Part shown: piece after piece, positions 45,615 to 56,500 of the stretch
Layout of the letters: each line of letters begins with the position of its first letter
How positions within the stretch are numbered: position 1 is the stretch's first letter
NCBI GenBank assembly: GCA_028698335.1
Contig: JAQVDP010000006.1
Location: 175,423 to 239,422 of the forward strand
DNA: 64,000 bases
Source: Nevskiales bacterium
GTDB lineage: Bacteria; Pseudomonadota; Gammaproteobacteria; Nevskiales; Nevskiaceae
Direction: 5' to 3'
Notes under the pieces: generated by a model
Database searches by the model: none
Told to the model about the DNA's origin: nothing
What the model saw: only the letters and a program-made list of their open reading frames with translations
Position numbers and translations under genes: made by a program

Positions 45615-46313
45615 ATGAATCCGACCTTGTTCGCGCTGAGCCAGCTGCCGCTGCGGCTGGTCAACGCGGTGCTGGACCTGCGCGTCGGCGGTCGCCGGCG
45701 CGGCGTGTTCTTCGACATCGACCGGACCTTTCCCGCGCTGCGTGAGGTCGATCGCAACTACGCGGCGATCCGCCAGGAGCTGATGGCGATCCTGCCCGGC
45801 TGGCGCGAGCTGCCCGCCTATCACGAACTCGACGCGGCGCAGACCCGCATCTCGGCGTCGACCGCGGGGCGCTGGAACGTCTTCCTGCTGTACGCGGTGG
45901 GCGAGAAGCCGGAGGCCAACCGGGCGCGCTGTCCGCAGACCTGCGCGGTGCTCGATCGTATCCCCGGACTGTTCCAGGCTTTCTTCTCGATCCTCGAAGG
46001 CGGCAAGTCGATTCCCGAGCATTGCGGGCCGTATCGGGGCTACCTGCGCTACCACCTGCCGCTGCTGGTGCCCGTGCGCAATCCCCCGAGCATCCGCGTC
46101 CACGACGTCCGTCACACCTGGCAGGAGGGCCGAAGCGTGCTGTTCGACGACAGCTGGGATCACGAGGTCTACAACGAAGCCGACGACATCCGCGCGGTGC
46201 TGATCGTCGATGTGTTGCGGCCGCTGCCGCCGCTGTTAGATGCCCTCAACCGGCTGGTCAGCGTCTTCATCCGCTACCTCTACGGGCGCGGACTGGTGAA
46301 GAATCTCCGCTGA
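45615..46313 (+). CDS. Aspartyl/asparaginyl beta-hydroxylase-family oxygenase (LpxO-like)
   Basis: The 232-residue Fe(II)/2-oxoglutarate enzyme has SIPEHCGPYRGYLRYHLPL (first His, 2OG contacts) and SVLFDDSWDHEVYNEADD (distal His), the signature of the family. Bacterial members include LpxO, which 2-hydroxylates lipid A acyl chains. There is a hydrophobic C-terminal end (LLDALNRLVSVFIRYLYG). Here it probably hydroxylates the acyl chain or an amino acid head group of the cluster product (inference). GGGAG precedes the ATG. Confidence 0.88.
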   Translation: MNPTLFALSQLPLRLVNAVLDLRVGGRRRGVFFDIDRTFPALREVDRNYAAIRQELMAILPGWRELPAYHELDAAQTRISASTAGRWNVFLLYAVGEKPEANRARCPQTCAVLDRIPGLFQAFFSILEGGKSIPEHCGPYRGYLRYHLPLLVPVRNPPSIRVHDVRHTWQEGRSVLFDDSWDHEVYNEADDIRAVLIVDVLRPLPPLLDALNRLVSVFIRYLYGRGLVKNLR

Positions 46314-46338
46314 CGTCCTCGATCCGGCCCGCTGCGAG

Positions 46339-47619
46339 ATGAACTTCCTGTCGATGGTCCATGCGTGGTGCAACGTCCACGGCTACCTGTGGGCGGGCCG
46401 GGCGCTGCAGCGGCACATCGCCGAGCGCCGCCTGCGCCGGACCGTGCGCGAGGCCTATCGGCGGGTGCCGTGGTACCGCGACAGCTTCGACCGGCATGGT
46501 ATCGACGTGTCCGCTTTCCGCGCGCAGGATCTGCAACGGCTGCCGCTGCTGACCAAGCAACAGGTCGCGGAGAACTTCCCGGACCGGATCGTCGCCGCGG
46601 GCACGGATCTGCGCAAGGCGATGACCTCGAGTACCAGCGGTTCGTCCGGACAGGCGCTGCACCTGGCCTATTCCCCCCGGACCTACGCCTACTACCTGGC
46701 CACCGCGCTGCGGGTGTACACGATGGTCGGCTACCGGCCCTGGCACCGGATGACCTACATCAAGTTCATGGACGTGGAGCGTCCGCGCTATTCGCTGGGG
46801 CCGTTCTTCCGTGTCGACCATCTGAACAGCGCGCTGCCCGTCGAGGGGCACGTCGAAGCGCTGCGCGCGCGCCCGCCGGATCTGCTGATCGGCTATGCCA
46901 GCTCGGTGATGGAGATCGCCCGGTATCTGCAACGGCATCCGGAGCCGCGCATCGCGCCGAAGTTCATCAGCCTGAATTCCGAGTACTCGACCGCGCTGGA
47001 CCGTCAGTTCATCGCCGAGGTGTTCGGCTGTCCTGTCTACGACGAGTACAGCAGCGAGGAGACCTGGATGATCGCCTCGCAGTGCCGCGCCGGGCACTAC
47101 CACGTGTTCACCGACAACGTGGTGCTGGAACTGCTCGACGATACGGGGCAGCCGGTGCCGGAGGGTGAGATCGGCCACGTCGTGCTGACGACGCTGAACA
47201 ACCCGTTGATGCCGCTGATCCGCTACCGCCTGGGGGACATGGCGCGTGCGCGGCCCGGGCGTTGCGTCTGCGGTAGCGCGCTGCCGATGCTCGAAAGCTT
47301 CGAGGGCCGCGCCGACGATGCGCTGCGCATGCCGGGCGGGCGCAGGATTCCGTCGGCCGTGCCGATCTGCGCGGTGATCCGGTACATCCATGCGTACCGG
47401 GACGCGATCGCGTCGTTCAAATTTCTGCAGACGGAACTGCACCGCGTCGAGCTGTTGCTGGTGCCGGGCGCCGGTTTCCGCGACGAGATCGCAGACGGCC
47501 TGGTCGCCGAGCTGCGCCCGCAGCTCGACGCCGGCGTCGAGCTGGTGCCACGGCTGGTCGACGCCATCGACCCGGGCCGCATCAAGCGCCGCGTCGTGGA
47601 GTGCCGGGTCCGTGACTGA
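46339..47619 (+). CDS. CapK/phenylacetate-CoA-ligase-family adenylate-forming enzyme
   Basis: The 426-residue protein has the AMP-binding P-loop TSSTSGSSGQALHL, the YDEYSSEE stretch and RYRLGDMARARPGRC of the PaaK/CapK class. CapK-type members occur in polysaccharide and natural-product clusters and activate carboxylates as adenylates. No carrier domain is attached. It lies 25 bases after the oxygenase and overlaps the next membrane-protein gene by eight bases, so the three are one transcript. Confidence 0.85.
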   Translation: MNFLSMVHAWCNVHGYLWAGRALQRHIAERRLRRTVREAYRRVPWYRDSFDRHGIDVSAFRAQDLQRLPLLTKQQVAENFPDRIVAAGTDLRKAMTSSTSGSSGQALHLAYSPRTYAYYLATALRVYTMVGYRPWHRMTYIKFMDVERPRYSLGPFFRVDHLNSALPVEGHVEALRARPPDLLIGYASSVMEIARYLQRHPEPRIAPKFISLNSEYSTALDRQFIAEVFGCPVYDEYSSEETWMIASQCRAGHYHVFTDNVVLELLDDTGQPVPEGEIGHVVLTTLNNPLMPLIRYRLGDMARARPGRCVCGSALPMLESFEGRADDALRMPGGRRIPSAVPICAVIRYIHAYRDAIASFKFLQTELHRVELLLVPGAGFRDEIADGLVAELRPQLDAGVELVPRLVDAIDPGRIKRRVVECRVRD

Positions 47620-48532
47620 GCCGGACCGCGTCGAGCCACGCCGGCGCCTGCTCTGGAACGGCCTGCGCTGGGGGCTGGCGCTGCTGATCATCGCGGTCCT
47701 GTTGCGCATGGTGAAGCCTGCCGATTTCGTCCATGCGCTGAGCGGCGTGCCGCTGTATCCCTATCTCGCCATCGCCGGCGCCTACCTGCTGATCTCGTTT
47801 TTCGCCGACAGCGGCTACTGGTGGATGTTCCTGCGCCTGTTCGGGATCCACCGTCCCTATGACGAAATGCTGGCGGTGCGCGGCTACACCTATCTCCTGA
47901 TGGTGATCAACTACGGGTTCTCGGTCGGCGGGATCGGGGTTTACCTGCGCAACCGGGCCGGCGTGCCGGCGCTGCGGTCCGGCGCGATGATGCTGCTGTT
48001 CATGGTCAGCGAGTGGCTGTGTCTGGCCGCGCTGACCCTGCTCGGGCTGCGGATGGTCGGCGACGGCCGCCTGCCGGAACTCGCGCTGTTCTGCGCGGTG
48101 TTCGTCGCCGCGACGCTGGCGCTGATCCTGCTGCTGAAGTCGCCGTGGATCTCGACGCGGGCGGCGCGCGTCGGCGTTCCGGGGGTGCTGCATGACACGC
48201 CGCTGCGGGTGTGGCTGTCGGTCGTGGTGCTGCGCGCGCCGTACCTGGGCCTGATGATCGTGTATCACGCCGTGGCGCTGCCGATGTTCGGCGTCAGCGC
48301 GCCGCCGGAGGTGGTCGCCGCCTTCGTGCCGGCGCTGCTGTTCATTGCCGGATTGCCGCTGACGCCCGCCGGGCTGGGCACGGCCCAGGCGGCGATGGTC
48401 TACGCGTTCCGCGACTACGGGGCGCCGGAGAACATCCTGGCGATGAGCCTCGCCACGATGGTGCTGGTCACATTCGGCCGGCTGCCGATCGGCCTGTGGT
48501 ATGCGTGGCGGCGGCCGGCGATTCTGGGCTGA
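47612..48532 (+). CDS. Lysylphosphatidylglycerol synthase TM-region-like (UPF0104) membrane protein
   Basis: The 306-residue protein has seven to eight membrane helices and the UPF0104/AglD-like pattern (INYGFSVGGIGVYLRNRAGV early, LPLTPAGLGTAQAAMVYAF late). In MprF the related domain flips lipids. Stand-alone copies occur with glycolipid and polysaccharide genes. The GTG start overlaps the preceding gene by eight bases. Its last 65 bases overlap the convergent glycosyltransferase. A lipid-flipping role in the cluster is inference. Confidence 0.82.
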   Translation: MTEPDRVEPRRRLLWNGLRWGLALLIIAVLLRMVKPADFVHALSGVPLYPYLAIAGAYLLISFFADSGYWWMFLRLFGIHRPYDEMLAVRGYTYLLMVINYGFSVGGIGVYLRNRAGVPALRSGAMMLLFMVSEWLCLAALTLLGLRMVGDGRLPELALFCAVFVAATLALILLLKSPWISTRAARVGVPGVLHDTPLRVWLSVVVLRAPYLGLMIVYHAVALPMFGVSAPPEVVAAFVPALLFIAGLPLTPAGLGTAQAAMVYAFRDYGAPENILAMSLATMVLVTFGRLPIGLWYAWRRPAILG

Positions 48533-49784
48533 GCCGACCCCGCGCCGATTTTCCCCAGTGCGCTTCGAGCGTGGCGACCGCGCGGTCCACGCCGTTGTCT
48601 TCGGCGATGCGGCGCCGGTAGCCGGCGAGCCGGGCGGTTACGTCCGGCGAGGCAAGCAATGACGCCAGCTGCCGCGCCCCGTCGCCGCGCAGGTAGCGGC
48701 GGCGGCCGATTGCTGCGCCGAGGCCGAGGCGGCGGATGCGGCGGGCATTGTCCGGCTGGTCATGCGCCAGCGGGGTGATCAGCTGCGGGATGCCGGCGCG
48801 GATCGCTTCGGCGCAGGTGCCGACGCCGCCGTGATGGATCAGCGCCGCCGCATGCGGCAGCAGCCCGGCGAGATCGACGTAGTCGAATCGCGCCAGCGGC
48901 GGGCTCGCGGTGGGCGGCAACGGCACCGGATGGCGGCTCAGGAAGATGCCGGGCCGGTCGAGTCTGGCGCTCAGCCGGGCCGACGCTGCGAAGAAGTCCG
49001 CGACGTCGGCGACGCCGGTTCCGGTCGTGAACACCAGCGGTTTGCCGTGGCGCTCGACGAACTCGGCCGCCGCCGCATGCATCGGCATCGCCCCCGGCGC
49101 CTGCAGCGGGAAGCCCGTCATCCGCAGATTCGACGGCCGGCCTGGCGGCAGCATTGCGAACCAGTCCGGGTACAGGCCCAGGTGGAGGTCGGCGCACGCG
49201 TGCCAGTCGTGGAAGAAACGACGCGCCGGCGGCAGCCCCATCTCCCGGCGGCAGGCATTGAGGCCGGTACCCACCTGCGGGTCGATCAGGAACCGGTCGG
49301 CGAACCGGTAGCAGAGATCGGCCAGCGGTCCGGGCAGATGCGGCGGCAGCGGATGGATCGGTGGCTGCCGCGTGCGCAGCCAGAACGGACTCAGGGTCAT
49401 GGCCGCCAGCGGCAGGTCCAGCCGTTCGCAGGCGAAGCGGGCGCCGTAGGCGTTGTGCGTGGCCAGCACGACGAAGCGTTCACCGCGTTCCGCCCGTGTA
49501 CGGATGTAGTGGTAGGCGGGCAGCACCGCCAGGCGGTTCTGCGACTCGAACGCATGATGTACGCCGCCCCGCAGGCGCCAGACGTTGCCGTGCTCGAAGG
49601 CGTGGCGAAAGGCGTCGGCGCAGGCGATGGCATGAAAGCCCAGACCGTGCGCCTGCACGTGCCCGCGGAAGATGTCGTTGGTCAGGATCGTGACGGCGTG
49701 CCCGTGTGCCGCCAGCGCACGGCCGAGGGTGACGTAGGGAATAAGGTCGCCCAGCGTCCCGAGCGTCGCGATGATGACGTTCAA
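48468..49784 (-). CDS. Glycosyltransferase, UGT/MGT type (GT1)
   Basis: The 438-residue GT-B enzyme begins MNVIIATLGTLGDLIPYVTLGRAL and carries the nucleotide-sugar motif LIHHGGVGTCAEAIRAGIPQ followed by PLAHDQPDNA, as in RhlB-like and sterol/macrolide glycosyltransferases. The acceptor in such enzymes is usually a lipid or polyketide. The start codon is TTG. The C-terminus extends about 25 residues into the convergent gene. It is the only minus-strand gene on the left side of the PKS. Confidence 0.9.
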   Translation of the reverse strand: MNVIIATLGTLGDLIPYVTLGRALAAHGHAVTILTNDIFRGHVQAHGLGFHAIACADAFRHAFEHGNVWRLRGGVHHAFESQNRLAVLPAYHYIRTRAERGERFVVLATHNAYGARFACERLDLPLAAMTLSPFWLRTRQPPIHPLPPHLPGPLADLCYRFADRFLIDPQVGTGLNACRREMGLPPARRFFHDWHACADLHLGLYPDWFAMLPPGRPSNLRMTGFPLQAPGAMPMHAAAAEFVERHGKPLVFTTGTGVADVADFFAASARLSARLDRPGIFLSRHPVPLPPTASPPLARFDYVDLAGLLPHAAALIHHGGVGTCAEAIRAGIPQLITPLAHDQPDNARRIRRLGLGAAIGRRRYLRGDGARQLASLLASPDVTARLAGYRRRIAEDNGVDRAVATLEAHWGKSARGRLSPESPAAATHTTGRSAAGRM

Positions 49785-49915
49785 GTCGGGCCCCGGCCTG
49801 CAGGGCGTATTGTGACGACCCCGGGTCGCAACCCGTCACCGGCATGCGCTAAGCTGGCTGCAGCAGCATCGCGGTCTGTCGTCACGATCGATTCATCTCC
49901 GTTCGGAGGTTCAGT
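49785..49915. promoter_or_regulatory. Divergent control region between glycosyltransferase and N-acyltransferase/PKS
   Basis: This 131-base gap must hold promoters for both directions. A 6-base inverted repeat, GTGACG (49812-49817) with CGTCAC (49834-49839), is a possible operator. No regulator gene is found in the cluster. Confidence 0.35.
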
Positions 49916-50527
49916 TTGGCACTGTCGACACCCCTGACGAAAGGCATTTCCCTGCTGGAGCCGGGGCAGTCCGATCCTGCTGTGCAGGAGCTGCGTGCGC
50001 GCTATCTGATCAACGAGACGGGCTATCTTTCGAGCCCGAGTCAGCTTGTCGACAATCTCGGACCGCAGACCGGCCACGTCATGGTCAAGAACGCGGAGGG
50101 TCGCTGCATCGCCCTGCTGAGGCTGATCCACGGCGGCCCCGCCGGGTTCGAGCTGGAGCCGTATCTCAACCCGCGCGACTACATGCCGGTATCCGATCGC
50201 AGCATCGAGGTCTCGGAGCTCATCGTCGACTCCGAGGCGCGTGCGTCGACCACGACCCTGCAACTGGGTCTGGGGTTTGCGAAGTATCTGAAGATCCATC
50301 AGCCCGACACCCTGTTCTCCCTGTCGACACGTGAGACCGCGAGCCATTACCACCGGCTCGGCATGACCGTGCGCTGGGACGTGAGCGTGCGGGCGATCTG
50401 GGGCGTCGAGGCGTGGCTGTGCTACGCCCATCCGGCGACGGTGGTGCTCGATCATCTGTTGAACAATGCACCGGCGGTCTACCGCAGGACGGTGGCCGCC
50501 TATCTGGATAGCGAACCGGTGCCATAG
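49916..50527 (+). CDS. Candidate GNAT/FeeM-like N-acyltransferase
   Basis: The 203-residue protein starts at TTG with GGAGGT six bases upstream. Its layout resembles acyl-ACP-dependent N-acyltransferases (FeeM, AHL synthases): QELRARYLINETGYL, a GHVMVKNAEGRCIALLRLIHG strand pair, then IEVSELIVDSEARAS before the acyl-binding half. The assignment rests on this pattern and is not certain. It ends 47 bases before the PKS start. A role in transferring the PKS-bound chain to an amine is inference, and the PKS has no thioesterase. Confidence 0.55.
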   Translation: MALSTPLTKGISLLEPGQSDPAVQELRARYLINETGYLSSPSQLVDNLGPQTGHVMVKNAEGRCIALLRLIHGGPAGFELEPYLNPRDYMPVSDRSIEVSELIVDSEARASTTTLQLGLGFAKYLKIHQPDTLFSLSTRETASHYHRLGMTVRWDVSVRAIWGVEAWLCYAHPATVVLDHLLNNAPAVYRRTVAAYLDSEPVP

Positions 50528-50574
50528 CCTCTCCGAATGCGGGGGGAGCCGGCCGAACCACAAGGGAGAGACCA

Positions 50575-53500
50575 ATGAGCGCGACCCGTGAAGCCATCGC
50601 CGTGATCGGCATCGGCTGCCGCTATCCCGGCGGTGTCAACAATCCTGGACAGTTCTGGGAACTGCTGCAGCAGGGGCGCGACGCCGTCGGCGAGATCACC
50701 CCCGATCGCTGGAACATCGAGCGGCACTACCATCCGACTCAGGGTATTCCCGGCAAGAGCTATTCGCGCTGGGCCGGGCTGCTCGACAACGTGGTCGACT
50801 TCGAGCCCGAGCGTTTCGGCATCTCTCCGCGCGAGGCGCACTTCATCGATCCGCAGCAGCGCCTGTTGCTCGAATGCGCCTGGGATGCGCTGGAGGACGC
50901 CGGCATTCCGCTGCACGCGGTGACCGGCACGCAGACCGGGGTGTTCGTGGGAATCTCCACCGCGGACTACTCGCAGCTGCAGCAGTCTCCGGTCGAGCGT
51001 TCCGCGGCCAACGCGCACACCGCCACCGGCGGCGTCGCCAGCGTGGCGGCGAACCGGGTGTCGTATTGCTTCAACCTGCATGGGCCGAGCCTGGCGGTGG
51101 ATACCGCCTGCTCGTCGTCGCTGGTGGCGACCGACCTGGCCTGTCGCGCGCTGTGGACCGGCGAGGCGGAGATGGCGCTGGTGGGCGGCGTCAACGTCAT
51201 TCTGACGCCGGCGCCGTTCATCGCCTTCAGCGCCGCTTCGATGCTCTCGCCGGACGGGCGCTGCAAGCCTTTCGACGCCGACGGCAACGGCTTTGTGCGC
51301 GGCGAAGGTGCCGGCATGGTGCTGCTCAAGCCGCTGTCGCGCGCGGAGGCCGACGGTGACCCGATCTACGCCGTCATCCGCGGCACCGGCGCCAACGAGG
51401 ACGGCCGTACGACCGGCATCGTCATGCCCAGCGCCGACGCGCAGCGGAATCTGCTGATCGACGTCTACGGCGCCGCCGGCATCGATCCGCGTTCGGTCAG
51501 TTACGTCGAGGCGCATGGCACCGGCACCGGCATCGGCGATCCGATCGAGGCCTCCGCGCTCGGCGCCGCGCTGGGCCAGATGCGCGATCCGGCCGATCCG
51601 CCGCTGCTGATCGGATCGGTCAAGTCGAACATCGGCCATCTCGAGGCCGGCGCCGGCATGGCGGGCCTGATCAAGGCGGTGCTGAGCCTGCACCACGGCG
51701 CGATTCCGGCCAACCTGCATTTCAAGAAGCCGAACCCGCGGATCCCGTTCGACAAGCTGCGCCTGAAGGTTGTCGATACGCCGACGCCGCTGGCGTCGAA
51801 CGACGGCGAACCGGTCGTGGTCGGGGTCAATTCCTTCGGCTTCGGCGGTGCCAACGCGCACGTCGCGCTGCAGTCCTACCGCAACGGTCTGTCCGACCAC
51901 AATGCAGTTGCCCTGCATCCGGCGCCGCCGTACCTGCTGGCCCTCTCGGCCAGCGGCGAGGAAGGGCTCAGGCAGCTCGCGCGGTCCTATGCGCAGCTCG
52001 CCGGCGACGCCAGCGCGCCGCCGCTGCACGACATCTGCTATTCGGCCGCGCTGCATCGCAGCCACCTGGAACATCGCCTGGCACTGGCGGTGAACGACAT
52101 GCAGGAGCTGGGCGAGCATCTGAACGCCTGGCTCGAGGGCGAGCGCCGCCCGGGGGTGGTCGCCGGCCGTCGCGGGCGCCACCAGGAGGCGCACCCGGTG
52201 TTCGTGTTCTCCGGCCAGGGGCCGCAGTGGTGGGCGATGGGACGCGAGCTGCTGGAGACCGAGCCGGCGTTCCGACAGGTTGTCGAGCGCTGCGACGAAC
52301 TGATCCAGGAACTTGGCGGCTGGTCCCTGCTCGCCGAGTTGCGCGCCGACCAGAGCGCGTCGCGCATGGACGACACGGCGATCTCCCAGCCGGCGCTGTT
52401 CGCGCTGCAGGTCGGGTGTGCGCGCGTGCTCGAACAGCGCGGCATCCGGCCGGCGGCGGTGGTGGGCCACAGCGTCGGCGAGGTCGCCGCGGCGCACGTC
52501 GCCGGCGCGCTGACGCTGGACGACGCGGTGCGCGTGATCTATCACCGCGGCCGCACCATGGGCGCGGCGCCCGGCGGTCGGATGCTGGCACTGGGGGTCT
52601 GCACCAAGCGTGCCGCCGAGCTGGTCGAGCCCTACGCCGGCCGTATCGCGGTCGCCGCCAGCAACGCGCCCGCGTCGGTCACCCTGTCGGGAGACGCCGA
52701 CGCCCTGCAGGAGCTGGCCGACAGCTTCGCCGACGGCGACGTGTTCTGCCGCTTCCTGCCGGTCAACTACGCGTTTCACAGCCATCACATGGAGCCGATC
52801 CGCGAGGATCTGCTGGCCTCGCTTGATGGCATCGCGACGCAGGAGCCGACGATCCCGATCGCGTCGACCGTGCGCGGCGACATCGCCGAGGGTGACGACT
52901 TCGCCGGCGCCTACTGGTGGGACAACGTGCGCCAGCCGGTGCAGTTCGCCGAAGGCCTGGCGGCGCTGATCGGCGCCGGCTACGAGCTGTTCCTGGAGAT
53001 CAGCCCGCATCCGGTGCTGACCACGTCGATCAACCAGAACCTCAAGCATCACCAGGCGGACGGCCTGGTGATCGGAACCTTGCGGCGCGAGGAGTCGGAT
53101 CGTCGGCAGTTGCTCGCGGTGGTGGGTGCGCTGTACTGCGCCGGCTACCCGGTCGACTGGCGGGGCCTGTGGCCGCAGGGCGGGACCTACGTCAAGCTGC
53201 CGCCCACGCCGTGGGAGCGCCAGCCCTACTGGCACGAACCCGAATCGTCGCGGGAATTCCGCTGCGGCCGCGTCGTGCATCCGCTGCTGGATCGCGCATT
53301 GCCGCTGCCGAAGCCGAGCTGGGAGACGCCGCTGGATCTGAACGTGCACGGCTATCTGGCCGATCACCGCGTGCAGGGGCTGTGCGTCTTCCCCGCCGCG
53401 GCCTATGTCGAGATGGCGATTGCGGCGAGCCGGGAGCTGCACGGTACCGAGCATCCGGTGATCGAGGATCTGCAGTTCGACAAGGCCGTGTTCGTGTCGG

Positions 53501-56500
53501 AGTCGGGCGAGGACCAGCGCCTCCAGTTCAGCTTCTCCCCCGACGACAACGGCTTTGCGATCAGCACGCGCACCCTCGGCCGCGACGAGACGTGGACGCA
53601 GAACGTCGCGGGGTATCTGTCCAGGCCGGCCGCGACCGCTGAGGCGCCCGCCTTCGATCCGGCGCTGTGCGGGCAGCCGGTGCTCGACGAGGTCGAGGCG
53701 GAGGAGTGCTATCAGCAGTTCGCCACCGTGGGCCTGCACTACGGCCCGGCATTCAGCGGCGTGCAGCGCGTGACCAAGTACGAGGGCTACGCGATCGGGG
53801 AGGTCGAGCTGCCGGAGGCGGCCGTCCTCAACCTCGCGGAGCGCTACTGGGTGAATCCGGCGCTGCTCGACGCCTGCTTCCAGGTCATGCTGGGCATGAT
53901 GCCGCGGGGGACGGACCGTCTGTATCTGCCGGTGCATATCGACCGCATCCGCTGCTACCAGCGGCCCGGGCGCAGTGCGCGGGTGGTGACGAAGCTGCGG
54001 CGGATGGACGACAAGTCGGTGTTCGGCGATCTGCACGTCTACAACGCGGACGGCAGCGCCGCGCTGTACATCGAGGGCTTCCTGTGCCGGGCGATGGCCA
54101 CCGCCACCACCGCGAACTCCCAGCGCATCGACGACTGTCTGTACCGGACCGACTGGATGCTGACCCGCGGCGTCGCGGCGCAGGATGCGGCGTTCCTGGA
54201 CGCGCTGGAAGCCGGCCGTCAGGCATCGGTCGACGCCGTTGGCGCGGTCGCGGCGCCATGGTTGCGGCGCATGCCCGAGGCGCAGGCGGATATGGCACGG
54301 CTCACTGTGGCCTACGTGGTGCGCGCGCTCGGCGAGCTCGGCGTGGCGCAGCAGGCCGATACGGAATTCGCGCTGGATGCGGTGTGCGAGAGCGCCGGCG
54401 TGGTGCCCGAACGGCGCCAGCAGCTGCGGCGCCTGCTGCATCATGTGGCCGAAGCCGGCCTGGCCGTCCCGCTGGAGGCGGACCGGTGGCGGCTCTCCGA
54501 GCTGTCCGGAGTCGACGTTCCGGAACGCCTCTACGGCGAGCTGGTGTTCAAGCAGCCCGCCTGCTACGCGGAGCTGACGCTGATCCGGCGCTGTGGCGCG
54601 CGGCTGGCGGACATGTTGACCGGGCGTTTGAACACGCTGGAACTGCTGTTCGACGACGAGGGGCAGCGGCTGCTGTCCCAGCTGTATCAGGACTCGCCGG
54701 TGGGCCGCTACTACAACGCCCTGATCGCGCGCCAGCTGAGTCAGGCGGTGGCGGCGCTGCCGCCGGGGCGCAAGCTGCGGATTCTTGAAATCGGCGCCGG
54801 CACCGGCGGCCTCACCAGCGGGCTGCTGCCGCTGTTACCCCCGGAGCAGTGCGACTATCTGTTCACCGATGTCACGCCGGTGTTCCTGGACAAGGCGCAG
54901 ACCACCTTCAAGGATTTTCCGTTCGTGCGCTATGGCGTCTACAACGTCGAGAAGCCGCCGGCGGAACAGGAACTGGAGCCCGGTTCGTTCGATCTGGTGC
55001 TGGCCTCCGACGTGCTGCATGCGACGCCGGATATCCGCGCGTCGCTGCGGGGCGTACGCGAGCTGCTCGCGCCGGGCGGCGCGCTGATGGCGATCGAAGC
55101 CGAGCTGGGCCAGCCATGGCTGGATCTGGTGTTCGGCCTGACCGATGGCTGGTGGTGCTTCGCCGATGATCTGCGCGAGGGCCATCCGCTGATCAGCCGC
55201 GAACGCTGGTTGAGCGTGCTGCGGGAGTGCGGCTTCGTCGGCGAGCAGGTGCTGCCGCTGGGGGCCATGGACCGGACCCAGGCGGTGCTGCAGGCGCGGC
55301 GCCCGCTGCAGAGCGTGACGCCGGCCGTCCCGGCGGATGTCGAGGCTGTGGTCGAGGCCGAGGACGCGGCGGCGAGCGGCAAAGCGGCCGAAGCATCGGC
55401 CCGGCCGCTGTGGCTGGTGTTCGCGGACGGGCAGGGGCTGGGCCGGACCGTGCCCGAGGCGCTGCGGGCGCGCGATGTCGACAGCTGTCTGGTCACCGGC
55501 GGCGACGCCTTCTCCGCCGGCGCGGATGGCATCACCATCCGGCCGGGCGAGCGCGAGGACTACGCCAGGGTCTTCGCGCAACTCGGTGGACGTACCCCTG
55601 CCAGCGTGCTGTTCCTGTGGCCGCTCGATGCGGATTCCGACGCGGCCGATGTCGCGCAGGCGGCCTGCGAGCGTTTCATGAATCTGGTGCAGGCACTGGC
55701 CGACTCGGTGGCCGAGCGCAGGATCGAGTCGGCGGTCGGCCTGGTCCTGGTGACGCAGAACGCGCAGGCGGTGTCGGACACGCAGGCGGTTTCCTGCGCG
55801 CAGGCCGCGGCCCTGGCGATGGGCCGGGTGGTCGCCAACGAGCACGGCTACCTGCGCTATCGCTCGGTCGATCTCGATGCCGGCGATCTCGGCGCACAGG
55901 CCGGTCTCCTGCTCGACGCGATCGACGGCGACGAAGACGAAACCGCGGTGCGCAACGGTGCGTTCTACGCACCGCGCATCACCCGGTTGGAAGCGCCGAC
56001 GCGCCTGATCGACCTGGCGGCCGGCGACGCGGAGAAGCCCGCGTTCCGTCTGCAGCCCTCCGACGCCGGAACGCTGGACGGCATGGCCCTGCGCGAGCGG
56101 CCGCGCACCCCGCCCGGACCGGGGCAGGTCGAGATCGAGGTCGGCGCCGCCGCGCTGAACTTCCGCGACGTGCTCAAGGCCCTGAACCTGTATCCCGCCG
56201 ACGGCGGCGACGCCGGCCTGCTCGGCGACGAACTGGCCGGCCGGATCACCGCGGTGGGCGAGGGCGTGACCAAGTTCAGCGTGGGACAGGAAGTGTTCGG
56301 CATCGCCCCGGCGGCATTCGGCAGTTACGCCCTGACCCGTTCGGAGATGGTGCTGCCGCGACCGGAAGCGCTGGATCGGGAGGAAGCCGCGAGTGTGCCG
56401 ATCACCTTCCTCACCGCCCACTATGCGCTGCATGAGCTGGCACGCATCGCGCCGGGCGAGAGCATCCTGATTCAGGCCGGCGCCGGCGGCGTCGGCCTGG

